Assembly: GCA_037577475.1 (NCBI GenBank)
Contig: CM075186.1
Coordinates: forward strand, 29,205,334 to 29,269,333
Direction: 5' to 3'
Origin: Chaunax sp. Z400
Taxonomy: Eukaryota > Chordata > Actinopteri > Lophiiformes > Chaunacidae
DNA length: 64,000 nucleotides
In this document: one piece after another, positions 22,595 through 33,344 of the stretch
Position numbering within the stretch: position 1 is the stretch's first letter
Layout of the letters: every line of letters begins with the position of its first letter
The notes under the pieces: generated by a model
The model's database searches: none
What the model was told of the DNA's origin: nothing
Seen by the model: the letters and a program-made list of their open reading frames with translations, nothing else
Translations under genes and position numbers: made by a program

Positions 22595-22885
22595 TGGAGA
22601 TAGCATTTTAAGCATTTGACACACATTGACACATTAATATTTAGACATTAACCATTTCAATGCATTGATTAGTATAATTAGTATTAGTATAATTAGTACT
22701 CCTTCCCCTTACTTAGGTTTTTTATTTGGTGAGCCAATGTTTTTGGTCTTACCAGCATCAGTACAGAATCGGTGAAGCCCTTCCCCAACAGAGCGGTGAG
22801 CAGAAAGCTGCTTACCTTGTGGCCTCTCTCCACCGGGGCCGCATCAACTGCTCTCAACTGAAGCTGTGCCCTTTGATGAGCTCCA
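22595..22885 (-). repeat. 290-bp segment shared with 5137-5428 (inverted)
   Basis: Reverse complement of the segment inside the ERV at 5137-5428, including the splice-donor-like cacaag/gtaagc. It abuts a poly-A/T run at 22887-22900. On the minus strand it lies downstream of the LTR at 24444-24815. Confidence 0.7.
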
Positions 22886-24443
22886 AAAAAAAAAAAAATC
22901 CTAACACAAAATATAGTTCTTCAAAAACATACAGAGCAACACACCACAGCTAAACTTATATAGCTGTAATAGCATAATTCCTAACACAAAATATCAAGCT
23001 CACACAGCTCAAACAATGCTTGAACCATGTATTGTTCTCAAATTCAGCAAGAGATTATCAAACAACACGACATTCATTCAATCCTCAAACTGTATGCATA
23101 TACAGCGATTTATGAACATCAATTTATACACAGCAATATATACACAGCGATTTATACACATCAAACGCATATGCCAGAGTACGAGAAAGGAGAAAGGAGG
23201 GAGGGAGAATTGAGAGCAAGAGATAGAAAGAGAGAAGGGAGGAGAAGAGAGCTCTCGAATTACACAGTCAGTCTTTGTCAGTCCGTCAGTTTATCCATTT
23301 CAGGTTCAAATGGGGCTCTTTGCACAGCTATAATAATTCCACTCATTTAATAACAAATTAATTAGTATATGTAACTTTTACCTCTAATTTATTTGTGTTT
23401 TAATTTTTATAAGGAGATATTCTCGGACATGTGCTTATGTAACTCTACGTCCTTCAACTGGAGGCTCATTTATCTTACAGGGAAATGGAAGAAAGTGGTT
23501 ATTTCAGACCAGCTTTCTTCCTTATTGACCTCGGGGAATCTCCTATAGTCAATTGTCTATTTATTTTATACAGCTTTTGGTCTATTTTTTTAGCTCTCAA
23601 AAGCTCTAAATAGATATAATTCTGTATCACTTATAGTTTCGACATAGATTATTTCTGCCCTATAGAGACTGTAAACAATTTTCAGAGTTTCAGTTAAGCC
23701 CCAGCCTTCACTGTTTTTTCACAGTTTAGGCAGAGCTCCAACCAAGAAGATTCTCCTTGTCTAGTGAGTTGTCTCACGTATATATATTAGTCAAGTCTTA
23801 GCTCTTGTAGGCATAGGAAGGGCCCGAGCTCTGGGATTTTTCCACCATACAGATCAACGGACTTTAATATCAGCAGTCAACTCACATCTGGTTTCCGCTT
23901 GGCTCCTTTTGAGCAAATATCCAATTTTACAGCCTGGACCAAGAACTTATCCTTTTCAAGTTCAGTCCCACAAACACAAAATTAACCTCCGGGCACGGGG
24001 AGTCATGACTATTCACACATCAAGCCTCACACAGGCTGTTCACAGCGCTTACACAACACCCAGTTGGAGCCTGCTTTAATTATGCACTCTTTTTAACTAC
24101 TGGGGTCTCGACAACACAATCAACAAACTTATTGCAGCTGTTTTCCTATGCCAATTCACAATTCGTAATATTCTGAGACCATAAACATCAATTTCAGCAG
24201 CTGCCTGCATGCAGAAACCAAACATCAACTGCAAACACCTGCTCCTCATTTAGCCACTGGTTCATATTTTGAAAGGAACAGACAGACACTTAAAGAATCG
24301 TCACTCAAGCGAGGCCAAGCTGTATTTGAGAATCAAATGTCTCTTACCTTATTTAGGCGCCTCAGCTTGCTTGACGCTCAGATGTGAAGATGCTTCAAGA
24401 TATGCCTTCCTTCCCAGGATCAAAACCACGTTGGCCGCCAATT
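22886..24443 (-). other. Probable ERV leader downstream of the inverted LTR
   Basis: Read on the minus strand this follows the LTR. A possible primer-binding site TGGCGGCCAACGTGGTTT lies two to three bases after the LTR end (~24424-24441). The rest has no long frame. A short direct repeat cctaacacaaaatat occurs at ~22908 and ~22981, and purine-rich gagaaagg/agagag text lies at 23170-23255. No gag recognised. Confidence 0.5.
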
Positions 24444-24815
24444 TGTTGTGGCAGAAAGTCAAAGAAAGACGAGGAGACTTTGGTTTGCAGTCAACAGGAT
24501 CATTTACTGTCAGTTCAACATCATCTTCCAAACATGACATGTGACATGATCAACACAAAAGCAACTCTGCTGCGGTTTTATACCCATCAATACACACGTT
24601 ACGCTCTTTTTGGTCTGCAATACACACGTCAATACACACTCATGGTTTACATATCACTCTGGCTCCATGACTGGTCTGCATATCTTCCACAGAAGGTCAC
24701 AACAACATATGTTATATCTTCATTTGTGTGGTTAGAACAACGTGTTATTGAAGGATTGAGAGCCCAAACAAGAACTTCTTGAACCATTGTGTCAATACAA
24801 GTAAAACTCCCTACA
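24444..24815 (-). mobile_element. Inverted retroviral LTR, same family as 8769-9142
   Basis: Reverse complement matches the ERV 3' LTR from TGTAGGGAGTTTTACTTG to CTGCCACAACA. The TATA box and the spacing are conserved. Both copies stay similar over the full length but differ by point changes. It lacks a matching second LTR nearby. Confidence 0.82.
24576..24582 (-). promoter_or_regulatory. TATA box of the inverted LTR
   Basis: TATAAAA on the minus strand at the position matching 9004-9010 in the other LTR copy. Confidence 0.5.
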
Positions 24816-24984
24816 GGGGGAGCCCGTAGGTCTCTCCCCCTGTTCAGCTGTTTGGCCAAGTGGGGGTAAGTGGGTTGGGGAGAGCTGAGGTGGGAAGACG
24901 TTCTTCTCCCGTTCCGGGCCTCTAATCAGGAGGTCCCTCAGTGTTTTGATGGAGGAGGACGTCAACCTTTTCCAATACCTTGCT

Positions 24985-25008
24985 CCCCCCCCCCCCCCCC
25001 CCCCCCCC
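24985..25008. repeat. Poly-C run (24 bp)
   Basis: An uninterrupted run of C within 24816-25075, which otherwise contains no gene. Long homopolymers like this are prone to assembly error. Confidence 0.9.
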
Positions 25009-25075
25009 ACTGAAGTGCTTTCTCCATTGCTCCTGGGTTAAAATCAGGCAGGCTCTCCAGTCTCTCCTTTACTGA

Positions 25076-25418
25076 CCAAATTTGAGATCATTGTGGTGAA
25101 CGGCCTAACAGTAGCACGTCAAATTCGGAAGTATATAACTTCCTGTTGCCACTCGGTGGCTCTATGACTATTATTAAATTTAACTATATAGATGTGTTCA
25201 GGGTTGGACTCTTATCAAGCGTGTGAAGTTTGGGGCAGATTAGACCATGGACAGCAGAGTTATAACAACTTCCTGCTTCATGGCGAAACATCAACATTCA
25301 CCGCACAGCCACGCCTACAACTTTGCATGAAAAGGCACCAGCTTCACAATCATGCATCACCAATTTGTTATAGCTGTTGTCACTGAATTTGAAGGCAATG
25401 CTCAACGGCCTAGTAGTG
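25076..25418. repeat. Dispersed repeat monomer, copy 1
   Basis: From cggcctaacagtagca through acttcctgttgccac, ggtggctctatgact, tggcgaaacatcaac and cgcacagccacgcc to cggcctagtagtg. The same text order restarts at 26086, so these are adjacent monomers of a ~300-bp repeat split by an insertion. Confidence 0.65.
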
Positions 25419-26085
25419 GCAGGGTTCAGCAATAGCAGGACTCAAATGCAGACGACACAAGGGGCGGAGTGCGGTTCAGGGTTTTAATTAACACAAATTC
25501 CAAACATAACCTCGGAGTCCAATATTCCATAATCCAATTAACAAAGGCAAAAAAGCAGGAACACAGGAAATAAGAAGAATCCAACAGAAAGAAAACTTAC
25601 TGTAGAACACGGGGAAAAAACACTGGAAGCACTGGAATGTGAGACAAAATATGACGATGCATTGACGACGAACTGACAACTCACAGAGGGAATCACACAG
25701 ACTAAATACACTAGGATAATGAGAGAATGATACACAAGTGACACAGGGAGGAGGAGACAATCAACAACAGATGGAGAATATCAGACAATCACACACTGAA
25801 GGGAAAATATATTAAAGGGGAAGACACAAGGAGGATGCAGCTATAAACTAATAGACAGATAATACTTGAGCAAAGGGAAAGGGAGGGAACTAAACACAGA
25901 AGACTAAAACACAAACAGGAAGCAAAGGGGTAAACAGATCACAAGAGAAGACAACAGGATGTGTAACGCAAAACACAAGGCAAGGAATGAAGCTACAAAA
26001 TACAACAGGAAACAGAGGAACTAAATCATGAAATAAACCTTACAAAATAAGAGGAACCAAAAACTAGGATCAGATACATGACAAG
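25419..26085. mobile_element. 667-bp insertion flanked by 8-bp TAGTAGTG repeats
   Basis: TAGTAGTG at 25411-25418 and again at 26086-26093 flanks 667 bp that interrupts the repeat monomers. The monomer text reads through if the insert and one TAGTAGTG are removed. An 8-bp target duplication suits a hAT-type element. However, the ends (gcagggttcagc… and …acatgacaag) do not form clear inverted repeats. No transposase frame, so non-autonomous. Confidence 0.6.
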
Positions 26086-26560
26086 TAGTAGTGTATCAAA
26101 ACATAAAATATGTAATTTCCTGTTACCACTAAGTGGTGCTATGACTTATGCTACATTTTGTCATGTGGATGTCTTTGGGGCGGGACTCTTAACCAGCATT
26201 TTAAGTTTTGTACAGATTGGACCTTAGACAGTGGAATTATGAAAACCTTCATAACTTTCATGGCGACACGTCAAAATCTGACGCCTGGCCACGCCCACAC
26301 TGTTGAACGAAAACTCAGGATTTGAGCAACTTTTCATCCTCATGGGGTTTAGATAGTACTGGCCAAATTTGAAATCGATCAGGTAGTCTCTTGGAGGAGT
26401 TTGTTAAAATACAAAGTGTGTGATTTTCCATAAATGGCAAAAAATGGCCACAAAAATAAAAAATGGCCGACTTCCTGTTTCTTTGATGGCATTGCTCCAA
26501 GAGACTTTTTTGTGGGTCTTGGTCAGTTCCATAGGAGGGTGCAGTCAGAAAAAGGATGAG
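26086..26560. repeat. Dispersed repeat monomer, copy 2
   Basis: Contains atttcctgttaccact, gtggtgctatgactt, tggcgacacgtcaaaat and cctggccacgcccaca, parallel to copy 1, and continues into aaaatggccgacttcctgtt near 26460. Confidence 0.65.
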
Positions 26561-28750
26561 TAGAGGTTGACAGTGAAAGGCCTTGGTTCAAAAACAAAGA
26601 GTGACTCGGATATTCTGCAAATAGGATGTCACATTTTGTTATGCATCCCTAAATTTTTGCAATTACAATTACTGGTACAAAGACACATTTTATGATTTAA
26701 TGGACATTTCCAGTTTGGGGCCAGTATGAAAATCCTTAATTTAAATGAGAGAATATAACTTTAAATTCTCTGTTTTCAATAACACTTGGTTGTACCAATG
26801 CAATAGTGCAATATCATTTTGAAATACTTAAAAAGTTCTCCATTCCCACCCCAATAATGTGGACAGTCCCTAACAGGTTTTCTTATAGCTACCAGTTTAT
26901 GTTGAATTAGTGGTTCCCAATCATGTCGGGAAAGTTTGGGAAATATATGTTAGGCAATAAAACACATACATGCCTGCTTCCCAAAGCTGTTTTGAATTCT
27001 TATGACTTATGAATTACTGGAATCGTTTACATCTTCAAGCCTCTAAAAAGTATTTACATGAACAAAGGCGGGAAAAATATCCCTTTTGGTTGAATTGGTC
27101 ACAGTCATTACACATGGAAAGTCAACATGACTTTGTTTTAAGGGATCACAAGTCAAAAATGCTGGCAGCACTGGACCGAAGCTCCATGCAGACTTCAGCA
27201 GCAGGACACCAGACGTTTTAACATCCAGCATCTGTAGATAGTGATAATAGTGATTCGCAAGACTCAATACTGTATGTGTGATCCTCCACATGTGCACATA
27301 CACAAGCAACGATTTAAGAGGACATCTAAGAAAGAAAGCCTAACTTCAACTATTTAACTAAATACAATTATCATTTGTTTTATGAGGACAACATTAAAGT
27401 AAGCATTTCCCAGCTGTAAAGTAAGCATTACCCTCATAGGACAATATACAAAACAAACATTTCTAGTAAACATACCTTAATTAAATAGGCATTCATTAAA
27501 ACCTTAAATAGTTTATTTTGTTTAAATGAATCAAATGATGATTTACTGCAAGTTGCACAAATACATTTTAACGTGCTGTTCCTTTTATGTATGGTGATCT
27601 GTTGACTCAAGTAAACTGTGGTACCAAGAAGCTATGATATTAGGTAGATTAAACATAAAACAATTATGGCAACAAAGTGACACTTAATATTATTGAAGAG
27701 ATTTTAAGTCCTGTGATACAAATTAAAACATGAATCTAAACAAATAATTTGGGTACAGGTAAATACGAATACGAATGTTAATGTATTGAATTTAGCAACA
27801 ATATGTTCAAATATGAGTTGATATAATTATTTTGTTTAGTGAATCTAAATAATTTTATTCTAATATTTGCTAAATCTAAATGACTTTTGCTTAGATACTT
27901 AGTAAATATAAAATTATTTCTCCCAGATATTAAGTAAATCTAAATGACTTTTGCTGAGATGCTTAATAAATATGAATTGATTTCTCTCAGATATTTAGTA
28001 AATCTAAATGACTTTTGCTGAGATGCTTAATAAATATATATTGATTTTCCTTGTGAAAGTTATCAGTTTTCCATTTCAACAGCTCGCTTGATTTCAATCT
28101 TGATATAGTGTCATTTTTCCAGTTTTGATTAGCATGATTTTGAAATTTATTTCTAACTGACTGCTAAGCTGAAGGAGCTTGTATTCATGCAAACATACTC
28201 AGAGATTTTGGGGTGCCGGTCGAATATACCATCTCCTGATGCCTCTTGTTTAATATACAGTACTGAGAGGAGTAGGATTAATCTCCTTCACAGACAGGAC
28301 AATTGTAATGCAAGTATTTTTGGGATAACACAACCACTCACTCGCTTTAAAACCGATGACATTTTCCTTGCTCTCTCTCTCTTTGACACCCACATTGAAC
28401 GCCTCACATAAAAATGGCCGTCTGTTTGTTTTTCCAAATTACAACACATTTGACTTGTAGGAACATTAACACAGCTTGAATCCAACATATCTTTTAAACC
28501 ACATAGCTCCAGAAATATTGTGCATCTTGAGAGCAAATGATTGTTTTAAGTGCCAATTAGTGCTACACAGTCCTAAACCGACTCTGGCTACTAAGTCACC
28601 TCATCTCTTAACAAAGCAGTCATTTTAATCCAAACAACGATCTAAACCAAATCATGTTGATGCCTAAACCAAACCTCGATAAAATAAAATAGATATTCAT
28701 TTTCTTTTTCGAGAGTTTAATAAACATTTAAATTAAATATTCCCACTGTT
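26561..28750. other. AT-rich sequence without a recognised gene
   Basis: No supported coding region. Only 27845-28050 shows clear tandem structure (separate entry). Confidence 0.5.
27845..28050. repeat. ~69-bp tandem repeat, three copies
   Basis: The text taaatctaaatgacttttgc followed by tRagatRcttaRtaaatat occurs three times at about 69-bp spacing; the last two copies are nearly identical. Confidence 0.75.
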
Positions 28751-28752
28751 GA

Positions 28753-28867
28753 CTAACATAGTGGAGAGACTGGGAATTCCCAGCTGGATGAAGAGTCCTG
28801 GAGCTCGTCGCCGTAAGCCCCACATGGTGGATATTCAAGGGCGGACGTCATCACAATACAGTCGATA
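28753..28867 (-). CDS. Exon 12, terminal exon
   Basis: Begins like the other cassettes (GIDCIV after cttatcaacag) then departs to a unique C-terminus ending FPVSPLC and TAG at 28753-28755. Confidence 0.65.
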
Positions 28868-31800
28868 CTGTTGATAAGGAGAAACACAGATTTTACTGTA
28901 TAGTCCAGTCACAGAAATGAAACCAAGTAAAAGACAACCTGTAGTCAGAGGTGGAAAGAGTATCCAGATCCTGAATACTTAAGCTTAAGAAAAAATACTA
29001 TATTGTAAGAGTAATCTGTTACAAGTAAACTTTGTAAACTAAAACTTAACTTTGTAAAAACGAACAGAATAATTACCAGCAAAGTGTTCATTGTGTGCTC
29101 GGTGACTCAGGTCATTAATTAAAGTCAAAGAATCATTACATCAATTGAATATTAAAAGTCTGCCCTTGAATTATATTTCTTGTATTTCAGATGATCTATA
29201 GAAATAAACTGTGCAGAACTTTATATGTGAGTTTCTTTGCAGGTGCTTACCCATGACAGGCTAGAAGCTCTGTGAGGCTCCAGGTTCTCTCCTGTGGACC
29301 ATCATGGTGAGCTACTGGCCTGGAGTTCCTGGACACATGTGAGTCAGCAGGAAGTTCATCAGTAGCTATCGTCACTTCAGGAGTCTCTCTTCTTTCTGAG
29401 GCTGGACAGTCAGGGGTGGGTGACTGGTCCTGGACACCAGTGTCTCCACCATCAGCCTTCACAATGTAGTCGATACTGTTGATAAGGGGAAACACAGGTG
29501 TGATTTTACTGTATAGTCCAGTCACAGAAATTAAACCAAGTTAAAGAAACACCAAAACAATATTAAAGATTCAGCTCTAATTCAAGGTAAAGCTGGAATA
29601 AACAGTTAAAGGACATCATACCTATCTTCAGTAATAGAAGGGGACAGGTTTCTGTATTCTGTTCCATCATCTGTCACTGTAGTCTCAACTAGTGGTTGGA
29701 CTGGACAGTCAGGGGTGGGTGACGGGTCCTGGACACCAGTGTCTCCACCATCAGCCTTCACAATACAGTCAATACTGTTGATAAGGGGAAACACAGATGT
29801 GATTTTACTTTATAGTCCAGTCACAGAAATGAAACCAAGTAAAAGAAACACCAAAACAACATTAAAGATTCAGCTCTAAATCAAAGTAAAGCTGTAGCCA
29901 GTGATGGAGAGAGTATTAGATCATCAGTTTAAGTCAAATAATTAATACATCAATTACATATTAAAAGTCTGCCCTTGAATTATATTTCTCGAATTACAAG
30001 TGATTTATAGAATTAAAACTGTGCAGAACTTTATATGTGAGTTTCTTTGCAGGTGCTTACCTAGGAGAGGCTAGCGCCTCTTGGGCGAGTTTCCTTGCTG
30101 CCCTACGTTGACGATTATTGAGAGGTACTGCTTCGGACTTCCTGGACACATGTGAGTCAGCAGGAAGTTCATCAGTAGCCACCTTGACTTCAGGAGTCTC
30201 AGTTATTTCTGAGACTGGACAGTCAGGGGTGGGTGACGGGTCCTGGACACCAGTGTCTCCACCATCAGCCTTCACAATACAGTCAATACTGTTGATAAGG
30301 GGAAACACAGATGTGATTTTACTTTATAGTCCAGTCACAGAAATGAAACCAAGTAAAAGAAACACTAAAACAACATTAAAGATTCAGCTCTAAATCAAAG
30401 TAAAGCTGTAGCCAGTGATGGAGAGAGTATTAGATCATCAGTTTAAGTCAAATAATTAATACATCAATTACATATTTTAAAAGTCTGCCCTTGAATTATA
30501 TTTCTCGAATTACAAGTGATTTATAGAATTAAAACTGTGCAGAACTTTATATGTGAGTTTCTTTGCAGGTGCTTACCTAGGAGAGGCTAGCGCCTCTTGG
30601 GCGAGTTTCCTTGCTGCCCTACGTTGACGTTTATTGAGAGGTACTGCTTCGGACTTCCTGGACACATGTGAGTCAGCAGGAAGTTCATCAGTAGCCACCT
30701 TGACTTCAGGAGTCTCAGTTATTTCTGAGACTGGACAGTCAGGGGTGGGTGACGGGTCCTGGACACCAGTGTCTCCACCATCAGCCTTCACAATACAGTC
30801 AATACTGTTGATAAGGGGAAACACAGATGTGATTTTACTGTATAGTTCAGTCACAGAAATTAAACCAAGTTAAAGAAACACTAAAACAACATTAAAGATT
30901 CAGCTCTAATTCAAGGTAAAGCTGGAATAAACAGTTAAAGGACATCATACCTATCTTCAGTAATAGAAGGGGACAGGATTTTGTCTTCTGTTCCATCATC
31001 TGTCACTGTAGTCTCAACTAATGGTGAGACTGGACAGTCAGGGGTGGGTGACTGGTCCTGGACACCAGTGTCTCCACCATCAGCCTTCACAATACAGTCA
31101 ATACTGTTGATAAGGGGAAACACAGATGTGATTTTACTTTATAGTCCAGTCACAGAAATTAAACCAAGTTAAAGAAACACTAAAACAACATTAAAGATTC
31201 AGCTCTAATTCAAGGTAAAGCTGGAATAAACAGTTAAAGGACATCATACCTATCTTCTGTAATAGAAGGGGACAGGTTTCTGTCTTCTGTGCTGTCATCT
31301 GTCACTGTAGTCTCAACTAATGGTGAGACTGGACAGTCAGGGGTGGGTGACGGGTCCTGGACACCAATGTCTCCACCATCAGCCTTCACAATACAGTCAA
31401 TACTGTTGATAAGGGGAAACACAGATGTGATTTTACTTTATAGTCCAGTCACAGAAATTAAACCAAATTAAAGAAACACTAAAACAACATTAAAGATTCA
31501 GCTCTAATTCAAGGTAAAGCTGGAGGAATAAACAGTTAAAGAACATCATACCTTTCTTCAGTAATAGAAGGGGACAGGATTTTGTCTTCTGTTCCATCAT
31601 CTGTCACTGTAGTCTCAACTAGTGGTGAGACTGGACAGTCAGGGGTGGGTGACGGGTCCTGGACACCAGTGTCTCCACCATCAGCCTTCACAATACAGTC
31701 AATACTGTTGATAAGGGGAAACACAGATGTGATTTTACTGTATAGTCCAGTCACAGAAATTAAACCAAGTTAAAGAAACACTAAAACAACATTAAAGATT

Positions 31801-33159
31801 CAGCTCTAAATCAAGGTAAAGGTGGAATAAACAGTTAAAGAATGTCGTACCTCTGTCCTTTATCAGATGCTGCAATGTTGGTATTGTCTGCCTCATGGTC
31901 TTTTCCAGTAGTCTGTTTGGTTTTCTGTTGGGTAGAAATAGTACAGTATTGAGATACGCATCAAGCATCAGACCCACATTAAAGTCTCTCGAGAAATGTT
32001 CTACTTTGCATTATTAATGTCTGATAAACACACCTTCCACCATCGCCACCGGAAAATCTTAGCTTTGACCTTCTGGCCTGCATCCGAAGATGGACGGTTC
32101 GCGGCCTCTGATGAAAACTTTTTTGTAACAGTCTGTTAAAAAAACATAAACCAGTTTAACACAGCAGAGACAGACACAAATGACTGCACTATTTGGGTCA
32201 GTGGTTGTGTTGCCTTTCAGGCATAAAGCTGAATGGACTTTTATTTTGAAGAAGAAATTTTTTTTATTTCATTTCCTCTGTTCATTTCCTGTCAGTCATT
32301 TTGAGCATGCTAACTGAATCTGTTTACATCTCTTTCCATTCACACTGTAAACGCTACTGTCCTAAGTAAATAATTTCATTGTTGCACTTATTAAGTTAAT
32401 GTTAGAAAGCGTATTTACATAAAAAAGCATTTGATTTGTTTGTAATTAAAAACTATTTCATTTGCATGTACTGTTTTTACATTAGGATATATTGTTTCTG
32501 TTCCAGTTTTTAGTGTGTAAGATGATGTAAGAGAGCCACAGTACACAGCTAGTAAAGCAAACTACGACTCAAGTTATCATTTTGCAAGCAAGAGTTTAGC
32601 TAGTTGATAGCTGCAGTTCCTACACTGTAGTGAGGACAACATAGTGGTTATTATTTCCAATATTCATGTCTGATAAACTTACCTTCCACCAACGCCAAAA
32701 AGGGCAAACCTTTGCTTTCTTCTTCTTACATTCACCCTCCTCTAGATTGGCACTGATGATAAAGAGAGAAAATTAATCAGTGATATCCAATTATCCCATT
32801 ATCACATGTCAGAGACATCAAGATCACATGTCATTATTATCTCTGGAAGTTCTAAAGGTGAGTTCTGTCCCACAATGTCAAGATATTTTCCAGACATTTA
32901 TAGAATTGTATAGACTATAGATTTATGTACTTTTATCAATTAAATATCACAAATATGACAAGAAAATAGTATGTAGGTATGTTGCCTTGTCAATTGAATG
33001 AAACGGCATAGAAGATCAAATAAGTATCAGTAGATATGAAGAATAAAATTAAGCATTATCTTACCCATTCTGTTGGCTGGAGCTCTGTTGGTCCATAGCT
33101 TCCACTCTATCTTGACACTTGGTTGAGGCTCGTCGCTTTAGTTGCTTAAGGATACACAT
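28753..33159 (-). CDS. Twelve-exon gene with tandemly repeated exons, unknown protein (581 aa)
   Basis: Twelve minus-strand exons joined at consensus splice sites give 1746 nt, 581 codons plus stop, with no internal stop. Order: 33065-33159, 32683-32752, 32034-32132, 31851-31924, 31552-31704, 31250-31402, 30951-31103, 30577-30804, 30061-30288, 29622-29774, 29251-29475, 28753-28867. The N-terminus is basic; exons 2 and 3 both end in WRWWK. Exons 5-11 are copies of one cassette starting (S)IDCIVKADGGDTG and all are phase 2 at both ends. Two types alternate: short A (153 nt, acidic, ends SPSITEE/D) and long B (225-228 nt, most ending in a basic RQRRAARKLAQEA helix). No signal peptide, membrane span or known domain is visible. 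The family is unknown to me; localisation and role are not inferred. Confidence 0.75.
29251..29475 (-). CDS. Exon 11, diverged type B cassette
   Basis: 225 nt. Keeps the cassette start (SIDYIVKADGG) but the 3' end has diverged (ERTWSLTELLACH) and the basic patch is lost. Donor CATGG/gtaagc, still phase 2. Confidence 0.7.
29622..29774 (-). CDS. Exon 10, type A cassette
   Basis: 153 nt type A unit placed between two type B units; differs at DCPVQPLV and EYRNLSP. Confidence 0.7.
30061..30288 (-). CDS. Exon 9, type B cassette
   Basis: 228 nt, almost identical to exon 8 (one visible change, NKRQRR to NNRQRR). The 288-bp intron is also duplicated, indicating a recent ~516-bp tandem duplication. 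Confidence 0.72.
30577..30804 (-). CDS. Exon 8, type B cassette
   Basis: 228 nt. Same 5' half as type A, then a different 3' half with TPEVKVATDELPADSHVSRK and a basic NKRQRRAARKLAQEAL patch. Donor CCTAG/gtaagc. Confidence 0.72.
30951..31103 (-). CDS. Exon 7, type A cassette
   Basis: 153 nt, same splice sites as exons 5 and 6; carries DQSPTPDC where others have DPSPTPDC. Confidence 0.72.
31250..31402 (-). CDS. Exon 6, type A cassette
   Basis: 153 nt copy of exon 5 with a few substitutions (GGDIG in place of GGDTG). Donor GATAG/gtatga. Intron between them 147-149 bp and also nearly identical. Confidence 0.72.
31552..31704 (-). CDS. Exon 5, type A cassette
   Basis: 153 nt, phase 2/2. Acceptor ccttatcaacag/TATT, donor GAAAG/gtatga. 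Acidic, Pro/Thr-rich. Confidence 0.72.
31851..31924 (-). CDS. Exon 4 of the exon-array gene
   Basis: 74 nt, acceptor cccaacag/AAAA, donor CAGAG/gtacga. Switches the phase to 2, matching the repeated cassette that follows. Confidence 0.7.
32034..32132 (-). CDS. Exon 3 of the exon-array gene
   Basis: Phase 0 at both ends (99 nt). Acceptor tttaacag/ACTG, donor GGAAG/gtgtgt. Ends KIFRWRWWK. Confidence 0.7.
32683..32752 (-). CDS. Exon 2 of the exon-array gene
   Basis: Acceptor atcatcag/TGCC, donor GGAAG/gtaagt. Encodes a Lys-rich stretch then VCPFWRWWK. The 3' end (WRWWK plus donor) resembles exon 3, suggesting an older duplication. Confidence 0.7.
33065..33159 (-). CDS. Exon 1 of the exon-array gene
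   Basis: Starts at the ATG (33157-33159, context gcaaaaATGT) and encodes a basic start MCILKQLKRRASTK. Donor AATGG/gtaaga; ends in phase 2. Confidence 0.7.
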
Positions 33160-33227
33160 TTTTGCTGCACTGGATATTTACTCAGTTAAACAAAGATGTC
33201 TTGAAATGCTTGAAAGATGTCTGTGAA

Positions 33228-33241
33228 ACATATTTATATGC
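33228..33241 (-). promoter_or_regulatory. TATA box of the exon-array gene
   Basis: Minus strand gcatataaatatg, about 70-80 bases before the ATG, leaving a short predicted 5' UTR of ~45 bases. Confidence 0.55.
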
Positions 33242-33315
33242 CACAACTTCAAAGGAGTAATTTTCTAAAATGACCCATGTAGCAGTTTGCAACATCAAAG
33301 GCTAAGTGCTATGTA

Positions 33316-33340
33316 TGACATCACAGAAAATGTGACATCA
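33316..33340 (-). promoter_or_regulatory. Two CRE-like sites upstream of the exon-array gene
   Basis: TGACATCA at 33316-33323 and again at 33333-33340 (one base from the CRE palindrome TGACGTCA), 17 bp apart and roughly 80-110 bases upstream of the TATA box. Such sites bind CREB/ATF-type factors; the assignment is by motif only. Confidence 0.4.
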
Positions 33341-33344
33341 ATGG

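Noticed and set aside
30118..31773. Plus-strand frames repeated across the exon-array locus
   Set aside because: Antisense shadows of the minus-strand cassettes; they run through splice sites and introns, and the minus-strand model explains the splice signals.
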